Assembly (NCBI RefSeq): GCF_023558375.1
Contig: NZ_CP083761.1
Location: 1,229,001 to 1,293,000, forward strand
Direction of reading: 5' to 3'
DNA length: 64,000 nucleotides
Origin: Chroococcidiopsis sp. CCMEE 29
GTDB taxonomy: Bacteria; Cyanobacteriota; Cyanobacteriia; Cyanobacteriales; Chroococcidiopsidaceae
Part shown: positions 17,774-26,370 of the stretch, in pieces
How positions within the stretch are numbered: position 1 is the first letter of the stretch
Layout: every line of letters begins with the position of its first letter
Made by a program: the position numbers and the translations under genes
The notes under the pieces: generated by a model
What the model was told of the DNA's origin: nothing
Seen by the model: the letters and a program-made list of their open reading frames with translations, nothing else
Databases searched by the model: none

Positions 17774-18740
17774 AGACTTCTTGCAAATTAGGTTATGTAA
17801 TCTAGAGGGAGGCAGCAATGGAGTGTAGTGCTTGCCTGCGGCTCCACAAAAGTAGAAAAATCAGGACAACACAATCTAATCAGCGTCCTGATGAATTCTA
17901 AAATAGCTCAAACACTATCACAATTACAATTCAAACGTCGCTTCGGCGTGCAACCAGATACATTCAAGCACATCATCAAAGCTCTCAAACCTGCCTGGAG
18001 AGCCACACCAAAACCAGGTGCCAAGCCGAAACTGGGCATTGAACAGCGAGTGCTAATTGCTTTAGAGTATTGGCGGGAGTATCGCACCTACTTCCACATT
18101 GGCAGCAGTTGGGGCGTGAGTGAATCAACCGTCTGCCGCATCGTTCATTGGGTTGAAGATAGGTTAATGGCATCAGGACAATTTCGCCTGCCTGGGAAGA
18201 AACAGTTGGTGCGTGGATTTGGTCAGCCAGCTGTCGTGGTGATGGATGTGACCGAAACGCCGATTGAACGACCGAAGCGTCACCAACGCTGGTTCTATTC
18301 TGGCAAGAAGAAGCAACATACGCTCAAATGCCAACTAGTGATCGAGCAAACAACTGGACGAATTATTTGCACCTACTTTGGTAAAGGACGACGGCATGAC
18401 TTCAAGCTGTTTCAAGCTTCAGGGATTCACTTCCACCCACAAATCGAAAGCTTGCAAGACAAGGGGTATCAGGGTATCCAAAAGTTACATGCTAACAGTC
18501 ATCTACCTCACAAGAAGCCTAGAGGCGGACAACTCACGCCGGCGCAAAAGTTAGATAATCGAGCCTTAGCCCGTCGTCGAGTTGTAATTGAGCAAACCAA
18601 TCGTTGCTTGAAAATCTTCCGCATTCTAGCGGAGCGCTATCGCAACCGGCGGCGGCGCTTCGGGTTGCGCTGTAATCTCATTGCTGCCTTATACAACTAC
18701 GAATGCTCTCAAGCTGCTTGATTTAATTTGCAAGAAGTCT
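17774..18740 (+). mobile_element. IS5-family insertion sequence (ISL2-like), complete
   Basis: 967-bp element. Terminal inverted repeats AGACTTCTTGCAAATTA at 17774-17790 and its exact complement at 18724-18740, 17 bp with no mismatch. Flanked by the 3-bp direct repeat AAT (17771-17773 and 18741-18743), which fits the ANT target duplication of the ISL2 group. One transposase gene fills it. Intact termini, duplication and open transposase indicate a recent and possibly active insertion, inside an Uma2 gene. Confidence 0.88.
17891..18721 (+). CDS. IS5-family transposase
   Basis: 276 residues from the ATG at 17891 (MNSKIAQTLSQLQFKRRF). An in-frame GTG at 17828 would add 21 unconvincing residues. 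An N-terminal helix-turn-helix region (SWGVSESTVCRIVHWVE near residue 80) precedes a DDE domain: VVVMDVTETPIERP holds the first Asp, DKGYQG the second, and VIEQTNRCLKIFRI the Glu. Transposes the surrounding 967-bp element by cut and paste. Complete, with no frameshift. Confidence 0.88.
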   Translation: MNSKIAQTLSQLQFKRRFGVQPDTFKHIIKALKPAWRATPKPGAKPKLGIEQRVLIALEYWREYRTYFHIGSSWGVSESTVCRIVHWVEDRLMASGQFRLPGKKQLVRGFGQPAVVVMDVTETPIERPKRHQRWFYSGKKKQHTLKCQLVIEQTTGRIICTYFGKGRRHDFKLFQASGIHFHPQIESLQDKGYQGIQKLHANSHLPHKKPRGGQLTPAQKLDNRALARRRVVIEQTNRCLKIFRILAERYRNRRRRFGLRCNLIAALYNYECSQAA

Positions 18741-19222
18741 AATTTCTACGGTTGCCAGGAAACAGAACCCGCTAGCGAGTACATTGATGGGCTTATCATC
18801 CAGAAACCAATGCCACAAGGCGAGCACAGTGTAATTCAGACTGAATTAGCGCCTGCAATCAACTTGGTCGTAAGACCCAAACAGATTGCACGGGCTTTCA
18901 CAGAACTACGCTGTACTTTTGGTGGACGCTCAACTGTACCTGATATTTCCGTGTTTCTGTGGGGTAGAATTCCACGCAAGGAAAATGGTGGAGTTGCTAA
19001 CGTTTTTTCAATTGCTCCAGATTGGACAATCGAAATTCCGTCACCCGATCGGAGCCAAACTAAAGTTACCAAAGATATTTTGCATTGCCTCAAGCAGGTG
19101 ACTCAGATGGGATGGCTGATTGATCCAGATGAAGAATCGGTGTTTGTTTATCAGAGATTTTGGGTCTAAAACCCCGTCTTTATAGGACGGTTTTATGCTA
19201 TAATTTACAGCATAAGAAAACA

Positions 19223-19276
19223 TTGACCCTTCGGCTACGCTCAGGGTCAACGTCGAGCGTAGTCGAGACGTTGAAA
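19223..19276. repeat. Dispersed palindromic repeat in tnpB leader
   Basis: TTGACCCT (19223-19230) pairs with AGGGTCAA (19243-19250) around TCGGCTACGCTC. It is followed by a related unit from CGTCGAG to GAGACG. It resembles CTTCGGCTACGCTCAG-type repeats scattered in cyanobacterial genomes and separates the element's left hairpin from the tnpB start. Confidence 0.55.
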
Positions 19277-19285
19277 AGTCGTTCA

Positions 19286-20504
19286 ATGCTTGTTTTAGAG
19301 TTCAAAGCATACGGGAAAATAAAGCAATTCAGCGCAATAGATGAGGCACTGCGAACAGTACAATTCATCCGCAACAAAGCATTACGCTTTTGGATGGATA
19401 ACAAAAAAGTCAGCAAATACGACCTCAACAAATATTGTGCTGTACTAGCTAAAGAATTTCCTTTTTGCGATCAACTCAATAGCATGGCTAGACAAGCTAG
19501 CGCCGAAGGAACCTGGTCTGCAATTTCTAGATTTTCCGATAACGTTCGGCTGAGCGCTCACGTCGAAGCCTGTAAAAAACAGATTCCAGGAAACAAAGGT
19601 TTCCCCCAGTTCCAAAAAGATAATCGTTCTGCTGAGTATAAATCAACAGGATGGAAGCTTGCCGATAATCGAAAGTCTATTACCTTTACCGGCAAAAAGG
19701 GAATTGGGACGCTGAAATTGGAAGGTACGCGGGGTTTGCACTTTTATCAACCCGACCAAATTAAAAGAGTAAGGCTGGTAAAACGTGCAGATGGCTATTA
19801 TGTTCAGCTTTGCCTGTCAGTAGACCGTGTGAATCTGTTAAAGTGTCTGGGAGTGCAATCGGGTTAGATGTGGGTTTGAACGATTTTTACACCGATTCCA
19901 ACAATCAAACCGTTGATAATCCGCGTTTTCTCCGCCAAGGTGAGCGCCGATTAAAAATGGCTCAACGAAGAGTTTCAAAACGCATCAAAGGGTCAAAAAA
20001 CAGCGGCAAAGCAAGACAAATTCTAGGTAAGCGCTATCTCAAAATAAGTAGGCAATCGTATTGCACCATGCTGTGAAATTGGCACGGTGCGTAATCACAT
20101 CTAACGATGTAGTAGCCTACGAAGACTTGAGAATTAACAATCTGGTGCGCAATCGTTGTCTGGCAAAGTCAATTAACGATGCTTCTTGGTATCAGTTTCG
20201 TAGATGGTTGGAATATTTTGGCAAGGTATTCGGGAAGATTACAATTGCCGTTCCACCACATCGAACAACTCAAGAATGCTCTCAATGCGGCACCGTGGTC
20301 AAAAAGTCACTCAGCACTCGCACTCATATTTGTCAGTGCGGCTGCGTCCTAGACCGCGACCACAATGCAGCAAGAAATATCCTTAGTCGGGGATTGAGTA
20401 CGACGGGCCACGTCGGCACTTTCGGACTAGAGCCGAGTAACGCTTGGGCAGAAGACACCTCTACTCTGGTTGGAGCAATCCTGCTTGAGCAAGTGACTTC
20501 CTAG
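19286..20504 (+). pseudogene. tnpB: TnpB RNA-guided endonuclease, two frameshifts
   Basis: Starts at ATG 19286 (MLVLEFKAYGKIKQFSAIDE). The frame breaks near 19838, where VKVSGSAIGLDVGLNDFYTD continues in another frame. It breaks again near 20050 with a small deletion, continuing as KLARCVITSNDVVAYEDLRI. RuvC-like parts are all recognisable: GLDVGLND (first Asp), VAYEDL (Glu) and DRDHNAARN (last Asp), with zinc ligands CSQCG and CQCG between the last two. Known TnpB proteins cut DNA guided by an RNA from the element's right end. This copy cannot be translated in one piece. Confidence 0.8.
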
Positions 20505-20539
20505 AACCAAGAATCCCCGCTCCTTTAGGACGGGGAGTG

Positions 20540-21115
20540 TCAAGCCCGTGAAACAAACAAACGTGCGATTTCGCAAGCAAAACCGGGCAACAAGGGAGAC
20601 GTAATCACATCATCAACTAGCAATGTGGCGACCAACGTGAGCTTAGCCTTATCACGACGATAAATTTCAACTCGCTGAGCAATGCGATCGACAATCCAAT
20701 ATTCTTGAACACCCTGAACCGAGTACAGTTTCAGCTTGGCTAATCGGTCTCGATCTTCGTTTGTTTTTCCAGGTGATAACACTTCTACCACAAGTTCTGG
20801 TGCGCCTCGAAAATGCCCTGCCTCATCTTGAATTTGCACCAACCGTTCATAACTCACCCACGCTACATCGGGAGAAACGTTATCTGAGTCTGAAAATATC
20901 AGACCAGGCATAATAGAGGGTTCCCCCAAGCCACTGTCGATTGACCAACTGTTCAGTGCAGCAAAGATGCAGCCGACCACATGCTGATGTTTATGGTGAG
21001 GCGATCGCGTCACAAACAGCTCTCCGTCAATGATTTCATAGCGAATCCACTCGTTATCGGGTAACGCCTCGACATCTTGAATTGTCCAGCGAACGCTGCC
21101 TGTGGTTTGACTCAT
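20540..21115 (-). CDS. Uma2 family endonuclease-like protein (DUF820)
   Basis: 191 residues from ATG 21115 (MSQTTGSVRWTIQDVEALPD). This start is chosen because AGGAGG lies 7 nt upstream; the longer frame to 21187 lacks a site. PD-(D/E)XK-fold motifs are visible: VSPDVAWVS, PELVVEVLSPG and KLKLY, then YWIVD. Uma2 proteins are very abundant in cyanobacteria with no settled function. The stop codon TGA lies in the last bases of the TnpB element, so the native C-terminus was probably altered by that insertion. Confidence 0.8.
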   Translation of the reverse strand: MSQTTGSVRWTIQDVEALPDNEWIRYEIIDGELFVTRSPHHKHQHVVGCIFAALNSWSIDSGLGEPSIMPGLIFSDSDNVSPDVAWVSYERLVQIQDEAGHFRGAPELVVEVLSPGKTNEDRDRLAKLKLYSVQGVQEYWIVDRIAQRVEIYRRDKAKLTLVATLLVDDVITSPLLPGFACEIARLFVSRA

Positions 21116-21122
21116 GACAGGG

Positions 21123-21128
21123 CCTCCT
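21123..21128 (-). promoter_or_regulatory. Shine-Dalgarno AGGAGG deciding the Uma2 start
   Basis: Minus-strand AGGAGG, 7 nt before the ATG at 21115. It makes the internal ATG a better start than the first ATG of the frame at 21187. Confidence 0.7.
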
Positions 21129-21200
21129 AGCTGTGAAGGTACTTCAATTGTAAGATGAACATCTAGCGAGGAAACTATAAATTGCATCTTTAAAGCCGAA

Positions 21201-21734
21201 TCATTCTGGCAGGCGGCACTGATTCAGAAGTGATTCAAGATCTGCTATTAGTTTGAGTGGATTCTTTCCTCGAAAAATTGCTGTAACTGCTGCTTCATAT
21301 GGATTTCTGCCTGTCTGCTTGACCGCCGTAATTGCCGCTTGATTTGAGAAGCCGCGACTATGTACTAACCAAGCAGCTAAGACATGTCCAGTGCGTCCAA
21401 CACCCCCCCCGCAATGTACGACCACTTTCTCACCCTGTTGGTCTGCTTCAACCAAGAATGGCAGGATCTTTCCGCTTAGTGTTTCGATATCAGCTAGCGT
21501 AAAATCTTCAATTGGTGCCCAGCAAACTCGTTGATGCCCAAATTCTTGTTCATAGGTGCCTAGCAGGTCTGAGTAAGGGATGAGCTGCTGTTTGGGCAGC
21601 AGACAGCAAACTCGTCCAATTTTTTGTCCTTTCATAAATTCAAGCCAATCACGCACCTTTTGCTCCGAAAAGCCAGGTCTAGCAGATCCAAACACAGCAA
21701 GTTCTTGCTCAGATGCCGCTGCAAATTTGTACAT
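21201..21734 (-). CDS. Protein-tyrosine/dual-specificity phosphatase
   Basis: 177 residues, cytoplasmic. The P-loop HCGGGVGRTG places Cys108 and Arg114 in the CX5R arrangement of cysteine phosphatases, and Asp77 in PIEDF could be the general acid. The layout, with LLGTYEQEFGHQRVCWAPIED before the loop, fits a small dual-specificity type enzyme. It may act on phosphotyrosine or phosphoinositide-like substrates; nothing in context decides. It is 33 bp upstream of the start of the transaldolase-like gene's end, same strand, so probably co-transcribed with it. Confidence 0.82.
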   Translation of the reverse strand: MYKFAAASEQELAVFGSARPGFSEQKVRDWLEFMKGQKIGRVCCLLPKQQLIPYSDLLGTYEQEFGHQRVCWAPIEDFTLADIETLSGKILPFLVEADQQGEKVVVHCGGGVGRTGHVLAAWLVHSRGFSNQAAITAVKQTGRNPYEAAVTAIFRGKNPLKLIADLESLLNQCRLPE

Positions 21735-21767
21735 AGTGTCGCTCGCAGCTAGATGCTGACATTTTTG

Positions 21768-22406
21768 TTAAATCTTTAAGCCGATGCCGTTTTTGGCGAA
21801 CTCCTCAATAGTTTTCTCTGAGAACTCATGGGTAGCCATAGACTGCAACATTGCCAAAGGTAGAGTCAGATGATGCGCCCCAGCTTGTAGCGCTGCCGCC
21901 GCTTCTTCAGGCGATTTGATGCTAGCTGCCAGAATCTCAGTATTGCTGCCAGAGAGTACACTAGCCATATCGCGCACCAAGGCAATGCCGTCACCTAACA
22001 ACCGGGTAGCGCGATTGACATAAGCGATCGCCATCCTAGCACCTGCCTCCCGTGCCACTGCTGCCTGTGCCGCACTGTAAATTGCTGTCACCGAACAAGC
22101 AATCTGCGGCGATAGACACGTCACCACCTGAAACCCTACCGGCGTTGCTGGAATCTTTAACACAGTTTGGTCCCTGATAATTTCAAAAGCCTTCCGCCCT
22201 TCTGCCAGCATCTCATCGAAATTAGACGCCATCAGTTGGTAAAATACTGGTCCAGAAGTCAACGAAGCTAATTTTTTCAGCGTGATTTCCGGTGGGCGAT
22301 CGCTTTTCGCCAAAAGCGTTGGATTCGTCGTGATACCTTTCACCCAGCCCATCAGGCTTGCCACTTCAGCTTCAGATATGAGTGCTGAATCCAAATAAAT
22401 TGCCAT
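21768..22406 (-). CDS. Transaldolase-like (fructose-6-phosphate aldolase type) protein
   Basis: 212 residues from ATG 22406 (MAIYLDSALISEAEVASLMG), with AGAAGAAG upstream; the frame extends to 22463 but without a better start. GITTNPTLLAK at 24-34 is the transaldolase signature and Lys84 in TVLKIPATP is the Schiff-base lysine. Short length puts it with the FSA/TalC subfamily rather than with the 387-residue transaldolase at 56113-57276. It could cleave fructose 6-phosphate or exchange dihydroxyacetone units. The window therefore holds two enzymes of this fold. Confidence 0.85.
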   Translation of the reverse strand: MAIYLDSALISEAEVASLMGWVKGITTNPTLLAKSDRPPEITLKKLASLTSGPVFYQLMASNFDEMLAEGRKAFEIIRDQTVLKIPATPVGFQVVTCLSPQIACSVTAIYSAAQAAVAREAGARMAIAYVNRATRLLGDGIALVRDMASVLSGSNTEILAASIKSPEEAAAALQAGAHHLTLPLAMLQSMATHEFSEKTIEEFAKNGIGLKI

Positions 22407-22513
22407 GATTCTTCTTCTACTCGCCACAAGCTCAAAAAAATAGTAGTGCTTCAACCGACACATCTACAACTAATGCACCAACTGACATCAAGCTAGGTGG
22501 TTTGATTCTAACG

Positions 22514-22645
22514 ATGCGTGCGGTCACTGGAGAAGGACTAGGCAAGCGCTTGCCAACTCGGAACCACTTTGGAGTTGATATTGCTGCGTCATTGGTAACG
22601 CCAGTCGTAGATTTTGTAAAGCGGCAAAGAAGTCTCTGGCTTTAA
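22514..22645 (+). other. Short open frame opposite the DUF29 3' end
   Basis: 43-codon frame MRAVTGEGLGKRLPTRNHFG, VDIAASLVTPVVDFVKRQRS, LWL, then TAA. The same frame is open upstream without a start. It has protein-like composition but no recognised family, and it overlaps the convergent DUF29 stop by four bases. It could be a remnant gene tail. Listed as unresolved. Confidence 0.25.
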
Positions 22646-23091
22646 ATACCAGAGGGAAAAAAATCAGTTTTCAAAACCTTCTGGGCAATCCAAGGACAAG
22701 TATCAGGAAAGGTATTGATTGGCAAACCTGTTTCCTGAGAAGCATCTTCGCGAGCATCTAAATAGCATTCATCCCATACTCTAGGGAGATGGGACTTAAG
22801 GCTAGGATGTTTTTTGAGAGCGTGAATTATTCGGCGTCTGTGCTCAACGATAGAACATCGCCAACTGTTGGAACGATAGGCTGGCTGATAATGCCACTTG
22901 AGAAGATGCATCAGCAAGATAATCAAGTTGCTTTCTAGTGCATCCTTGTGGCGATCGCCCATTGATTCAACTTCCTCAATCAACCTTTCTAGATCAATTT
23001 CATCCCATCGGCACTCTTTGAGTAAGTTTGCGGTGTGTTCTGTCCAGGCAAGAAAATCCTGTTCGTAGAGATGGTTTAAGGAAGTTGTCAT
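22642..23091 (-). CDS. DUF29 domain-containing protein
   Basis: 149 residues matching DUF29: LYEQDFLAWTEHTANLL at the N-terminus, then DEIDLERLIEEVESMGDRHK, LLMHLLKWHYQP and SNSWRCSIVEHRRRI. Very widespread small soluble protein family in cyanobacteria, function unknown, often near mobile DNA. Complete, with a normal start. Confidence 0.85.
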   Translation of the reverse strand: MTTSLNHLYEQDFLAWTEHTANLLKECRWDEIDLERLIEEVESMGDRHKDALESNLIILLMHLLKWHYQPAYRSNSWRCSIVEHRRRIIHALKKHPSLKSHLPRVWDECYLDAREDASQETGLPINTFPDTCPWIAQKVLKTDFFPSGI

Positions 23092-23232
23092 CCGGTTTAC
23101 CTAAAACCTCGTTTTAATTGCATCGCGGCATCTTTGCAGCGGATGCAGCTTATTTGTACGGGTGTGTTTCTACATGCTAATCAAAGTTGATATATCCAAC
23201 AACAGTTAAAGATGCTAGGGTAGCGGCAAGTA

Positions 23233-23360
23233 ATATCAAATCCGCTTAAATGACTGTAAAATCTCGCCCTCACCCCTTGCCCCTCTCCCAAGCTTGGGAG
23301 AGGGGTGCCGGAGGCGGGGTGAGGGCTGCCAAATCATGGGCAATCAACCGGATTTGATAT
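23233..23360. repeat. MITE-like palindromic element
   Basis: 128-bp unit bounded by the inverted repeats ATATCAAATCCG and CGGATTTGATAT (12 bp, perfect). The core is itself a long palindrome: CCCTCACCCC and CCCCTCTCCCAAGC pair with GCTTGGGAGAGGGG and GGGGTGAGGG around an AAGCTT centre. No coding capacity. It looks like a non-autonomous miniature element or a foldback repeat. It lies in the 376-bp gap 23092-23467, where I see no gene. Confidence 0.7.
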
Positions 23361-23467
23361 AAGCCTTTGACTTGAGTTCACCTGATTGAGTCAATCCACC
23401 CTAGCCGCAGTTTTGTGGAGACTGGTATGTGCGATCGCGTAGATAGCGATAGTCATTCCCTTTAATA

Positions 23468-24567
23468 TTAAATTCCAGACTGTACGCGCCACAGACTGGC
23501 ATAAATTCCATCAAGCGCTAGTAAGTCCTCGTGCTTACCCTGCTCCACAATTTGACCATCATCCATCACATATATGCAATGACTGTGGCGAATCGTAGAA
23601 AGACGGTGAGCGATCGCTATAGTTGTCCGATTTTGGGTAATCATCGCCAACGACTTCTGAATCGCGGCTTCCGTCTCATTATTCACTGCAGAGGTCGCCT
23701 CATCCAAAATCAAAATTGGTGGGTCTTTGAGAATAGTACGAGCGATCGCAATCCTTTGTCTTTGTCCACCAGACAGCTTTTGACCGCGTTCGCCAACGAT
23801 AGTATCGTATCCTTGGGGTAGTTGCAGGATGAATTCGTGAGCCTGAGCTAACTTGGCAGCATGGATAATTTCTTCATGACTAGCATCAAAACTGCCATAA
23901 GCAATATTTTCCGCCACCGTACCGTGAAATAAAAACACATCCTGACTCACCCAACCAATACAGCGCCGCAGTTCCCCAAGTTGTAACTTCCGAATATCGA
24001 TACCATCAACCAGGATTTGTCCACTTTGGATTTCGTAAAAGCGTAGTAGTAGTTTGACTAGGGTACTTTTACCAGAACCAGTTGCACCAACAATGCCAAT
24101 ATTTGCTCCGCTTGGAATGTGCAATGATAAATCTTTGAGTACATTAGTGCAACCGTTGTAGGCAAAGGTTATATTGTCGAAATGCACTTCACCGCGTAGT
24201 GTTGTTAACGGTAAAGGGCGGTCCCCTGTGGGAATAGCAACGGTCGTATCTAACAATCCCATGACTCGTTTAATCGAAGCCATCGCCCGTTGATATTGAT
24301 CCATCAGGAAACTCAATGTTGCAAATGGCCACAGTAATTGCTGGACAATGAATACCATGAAACCATAAGTTCCCACAGTTAACTGATTGTTTGCCACTGC
24401 AACCCCACCAAAAAACAGTGTGGCGATAAAACCTCTGACTACCACAAAGCGAATCGCTGGGAAAAAAGCAGCAGAAAGTGCGATCGCCTTTCCATTACTG
24501 CGACGATAGGCTTCACTTTCAGATAAGACGCGCGATCGTTCGTAGGTTTCGGCGGTGAAACTTTTAA
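23468..24567 (-). pseudogene. ABC exporter, N-terminal half lost at IS1595 boundary
   Basis: Reading from the IS edge at 24567, the frame gives SFTAETYERSRVLSESEAYR and then the last membrane helices. Next comes a full ATPase domain: GATGSGKST, WVSQDVFLFHGTVAENI, LSGGQRQRIAIAR, ILILDEATSAVN and AHRLSTI. A typical exporter of this type needs about 250 more residues with four helices upstream, which are missing. An internal ATG at 24445 could express the ATPase part only. The missing half is not found elsewhere in the window. Confidence 0.8.
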
Positions 24568-25626
24568 GGCTCTTTATGGATTCCAGGGATCTAGAGTTTC
24601 GGTGGCAGTCAGGAGGGTATAATACCTACTCTGATTAGCTTCGAGAACTGACCAATCTGTGACCATCCCTGTGCTGATTAATCTCCAAACCTTGATTGAC
24701 GAACAAAAGTGCTATGAAACCGTGCGCCAGCTACGATGGTCAGAAGGTGTAACTTGTAGCAAATGTAATTCACAGCGTGTGGTCAAACGAGGTTTCGATG
24801 AGACTCAGCCTCATCGTCAGCGATACCAGTGTCAGGCGATGCCTTTCCCGATTCGACGACTTGAGTGGTACGATTCTGGCTGGTCATCATCAGCCCTTGC
24901 AGACCTGGATTCTCTGTCTGTACTTGATGGGCTTAAATCTCTCGACACACCAAATTGCTCAAGAACTCGACCTGAACAAGGATGACGCGCAGCAGATGAC
25001 TTGTCAACTGCGAATGGGCATTGTGGAGAAGAAACCCGAAGTCATTTTGAAAGGAGAAGTGGAATTGGACGAACTCTACTTGATTGCTGGTTTCAAAGGT
25101 CAGCCATCCGAAGTGAGAAAAAGGGGCGACTTGGTCGCCCAAGGCGGTTGAAAGCCAAGCCAGGGCGAGGAACATTGGCACAAGAAAAGCCTCCCATTTT
25201 CGGCATGATTCAGCGAGGAGGAGAGGTTGTTGTGCAGATGCTGTCCAACCTTAAGCAAGCAACTATTGCACCTGTGATTCAGAAGATGGTCTCACCTGGT
25301 ACGCTCATCTACACCGACGAATACAGCATCTATGCTCGCATAACTGAGTGGGGATATGGTCACAAGACAGTGAATCATGGACAAGGGGAATATGCTCGGG
25401 ACGAGGATGGAGACGGGTTTTACGAAGTCCACGTCAATACGATGGAAGGCTTCTGGTCATTGTTACGTTCTTGGTTGAGACCACACCGAGGGATTTCCCA
25501 AGATAAACTGCCGCTCTATTTGGGTTTTTTTGAGTTCGTTCACAATGTCAGAAAACGGGGTAAAACCCTGTTGTCATCTCTATTAGAGTGCCTTCTTAGC
25601 TAGATCCCTGGAATCCATAAAGAGCC
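24568..25626 (+). mobile_element. IS1595-family element, copy 1
   Basis: 1059 bp from GGCTCTTTATGG to its complement CCATAAAGAGCC, with inverted repeats of at least 25 bp. It has the same length as copy 2 (35940-36998), in opposite orientation, and the encoded peptides are identical. Its flanks do not form an 8-bp duplication with each other (left ACTTTTAA, right TAAAAGTA). The right flank is the exact complement of copy 2's right flank, which points to inversion by recombination between the copies. The insertion also truncates an ABC exporter. Confidence 0.85.
24659..25603 (+). pseudogene. IS1595-family (ISXO2-like) transposase in three frames
   Basis: Zinc-ribbon part CSKCNSQRVVKRGF to QRYQCQ in the first frame. 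It shifts at about 24835 (one extra G) to CLSRFDDLSGTILAGHHQPL in the second. It shifts again at the GAGAAAAAGGGG run near 25113 to GRLGRPRRLKAKPGRGTLAQ in the third. DDE-type residues occur in VELDELYL, IYTDEYSIYAR and HVNTMEGFWS. The second shift is a -1 move on an A-rich run directly followed by a perfect stem GGGCGAC-TTG-GTCGCCC, so it could be programmed. The first has no such signal. Probably inactive alone. Confidence 0.75.
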
Positions 25627-26141
25627 TAAAAGTATATATGGTGCATCAACTGGGCTGTGAGATGGCCAGGTAGCGATAGCCGCCGCTGGAAATCAACTAG
25701 GTTGCGGTACGGTCCAGCGGATATGCGATTCTGCACTACAGCTTGAGCTAAAGACAGATCGATCGCTGGAATTTGCATCAACATCTCTATCGTGGCAGTA
25801 TTAGGGTTGATCCGTTGAGTAGTACAGATAGATTCGTCGTAGTAACAAAATTTGAGTAATGGCTCCAGAGGTTTTAGTCGCTGCAATGGTAGACTCAATG
25901 CCGCAGCGATGTCCTCCAGACAGTAAAACTGTACTCCAGAACGACCCAGTTCAACCAGCGATCGCGCTTGGTGAATCGACAACCCCGGTAGCCTCAACCA
26001 GTCATCTACACTAGCTTGATTTACATCAATCTGGATACCCAGCGCTACCGCTGCTGCAATTTCATCAGTGGATTGCAGTCGGTAGTAGGGGTCGCTCAGT
26101 AACCTGGTTCGGAGTGCCTGAAATTGGAGCCAATTCAGCAT
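25626..26141 (-). CDS. Helix-hairpin-helix (ComEA-like) protein
   Basis: 171 residues with two HhH-type repeats: DVNQASVDDWLRLPGLSIHQ ARSLVELGR and NPNTATIEMLMQIPAIDLSL AQAVVQNR. Each resembles the ComEA DNA-binding motif (IN.A...L..LPGI....A..I...R). No signal peptide, so unlike ComEA it should be cytoplasmic. The stop codon TAG borrows its last base from the adjoining IS; before insertion the end would have read TTT TAA. Ancestrally it was convergent with lepB (see findings). Confidence 0.7.
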   Translation of the reverse strand: MLNWLQFQALRTRLLSDPYYRLQSTDEIAAAVALGIQIDVNQASVDDWLRLPGLSIHQARSLVELGRSGVQFYCLEDIAAALSLPLQRLKPLEPLLKFCYYDESICTTQRINPNTATIEMLMQIPAIDLSLAQAVVQNRISAGPYRNLVDFQRRLSLPGHLTAQLMHHIYF

Positions 26142-26150
26142 GATGATCTA

Positions 26151-26185
26151 GAGGAGCAGGGGGAGCAGGGGAGGCAGGGGGAGCA
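26151..26185. repeat. GGGGAGCA-type dispersed repeat
   Basis: Degenerate tandem GAGCAGGGG/GAGGCAGGGG units just upstream of the HhH gene start. Same family as 6912-6952 and 47868-47907. Confidence 0.6.
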
Positions 26186-26370
26186 ATAAAAGTATGAGGT
26201 TTAAATTCAGCCTTCATCCTTTCCCTAGCCTCTCCTTCTCTGAATTTAACTTTCAATGGGGAGAAGTCTCCCGCCTGATTGCCGAGCAATAGGCAGTGAG
26301 ATGAATCGCGAACAAGAGCTTTAGTAAAAAGTAGTTTACCACTACTACTAGGCTATGGTAGAATAGTTCT

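Larger units (their letters stand above)
17734..19169 (+). pseudogene. Uma2 family (DUF820) gene split by IS5-family element
   Basis: The start ATG at 17734 gives MVQTPTTPLTLEE up to the IS boundary at 17773. After the IS and one copy of the AAT duplication the coding continues at 18744 as FLRLP. A one-base insertion (CCAGGAAAC where CCAGAAAC is expected, near 18760) then shifts to the frame ETEPASEYIDGLIIQKPMPQ, which runs to the stop at 19167. The downstream part holds RSTVPDISVF, WTIEIPSPD and GWLIDPDE, the Uma2 nuclease-fold motifs. So the gene is broken twice, by insertion and by frameshift. Confidence 0.8.
19170..20543 (+). mobile_element. IS200/IS605-type TnpB-only element, degenerate
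   Basis: No TnpA gene. The left end holds a subterminal hairpin CCGTC-TTTATAG-GACGG just after the Uma2 pseudogene stop. The right end holds the hairpin at 20515-20535 (CCCCG/CGGGG) followed by AGTGTCAA, typical of these elements, which transpose as single-stranded DNA without target duplication. Boundaries are inferred from the hairpins. The tnpB inside has two frameshifts, so the copy should be inactive. Confidence 0.65.
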
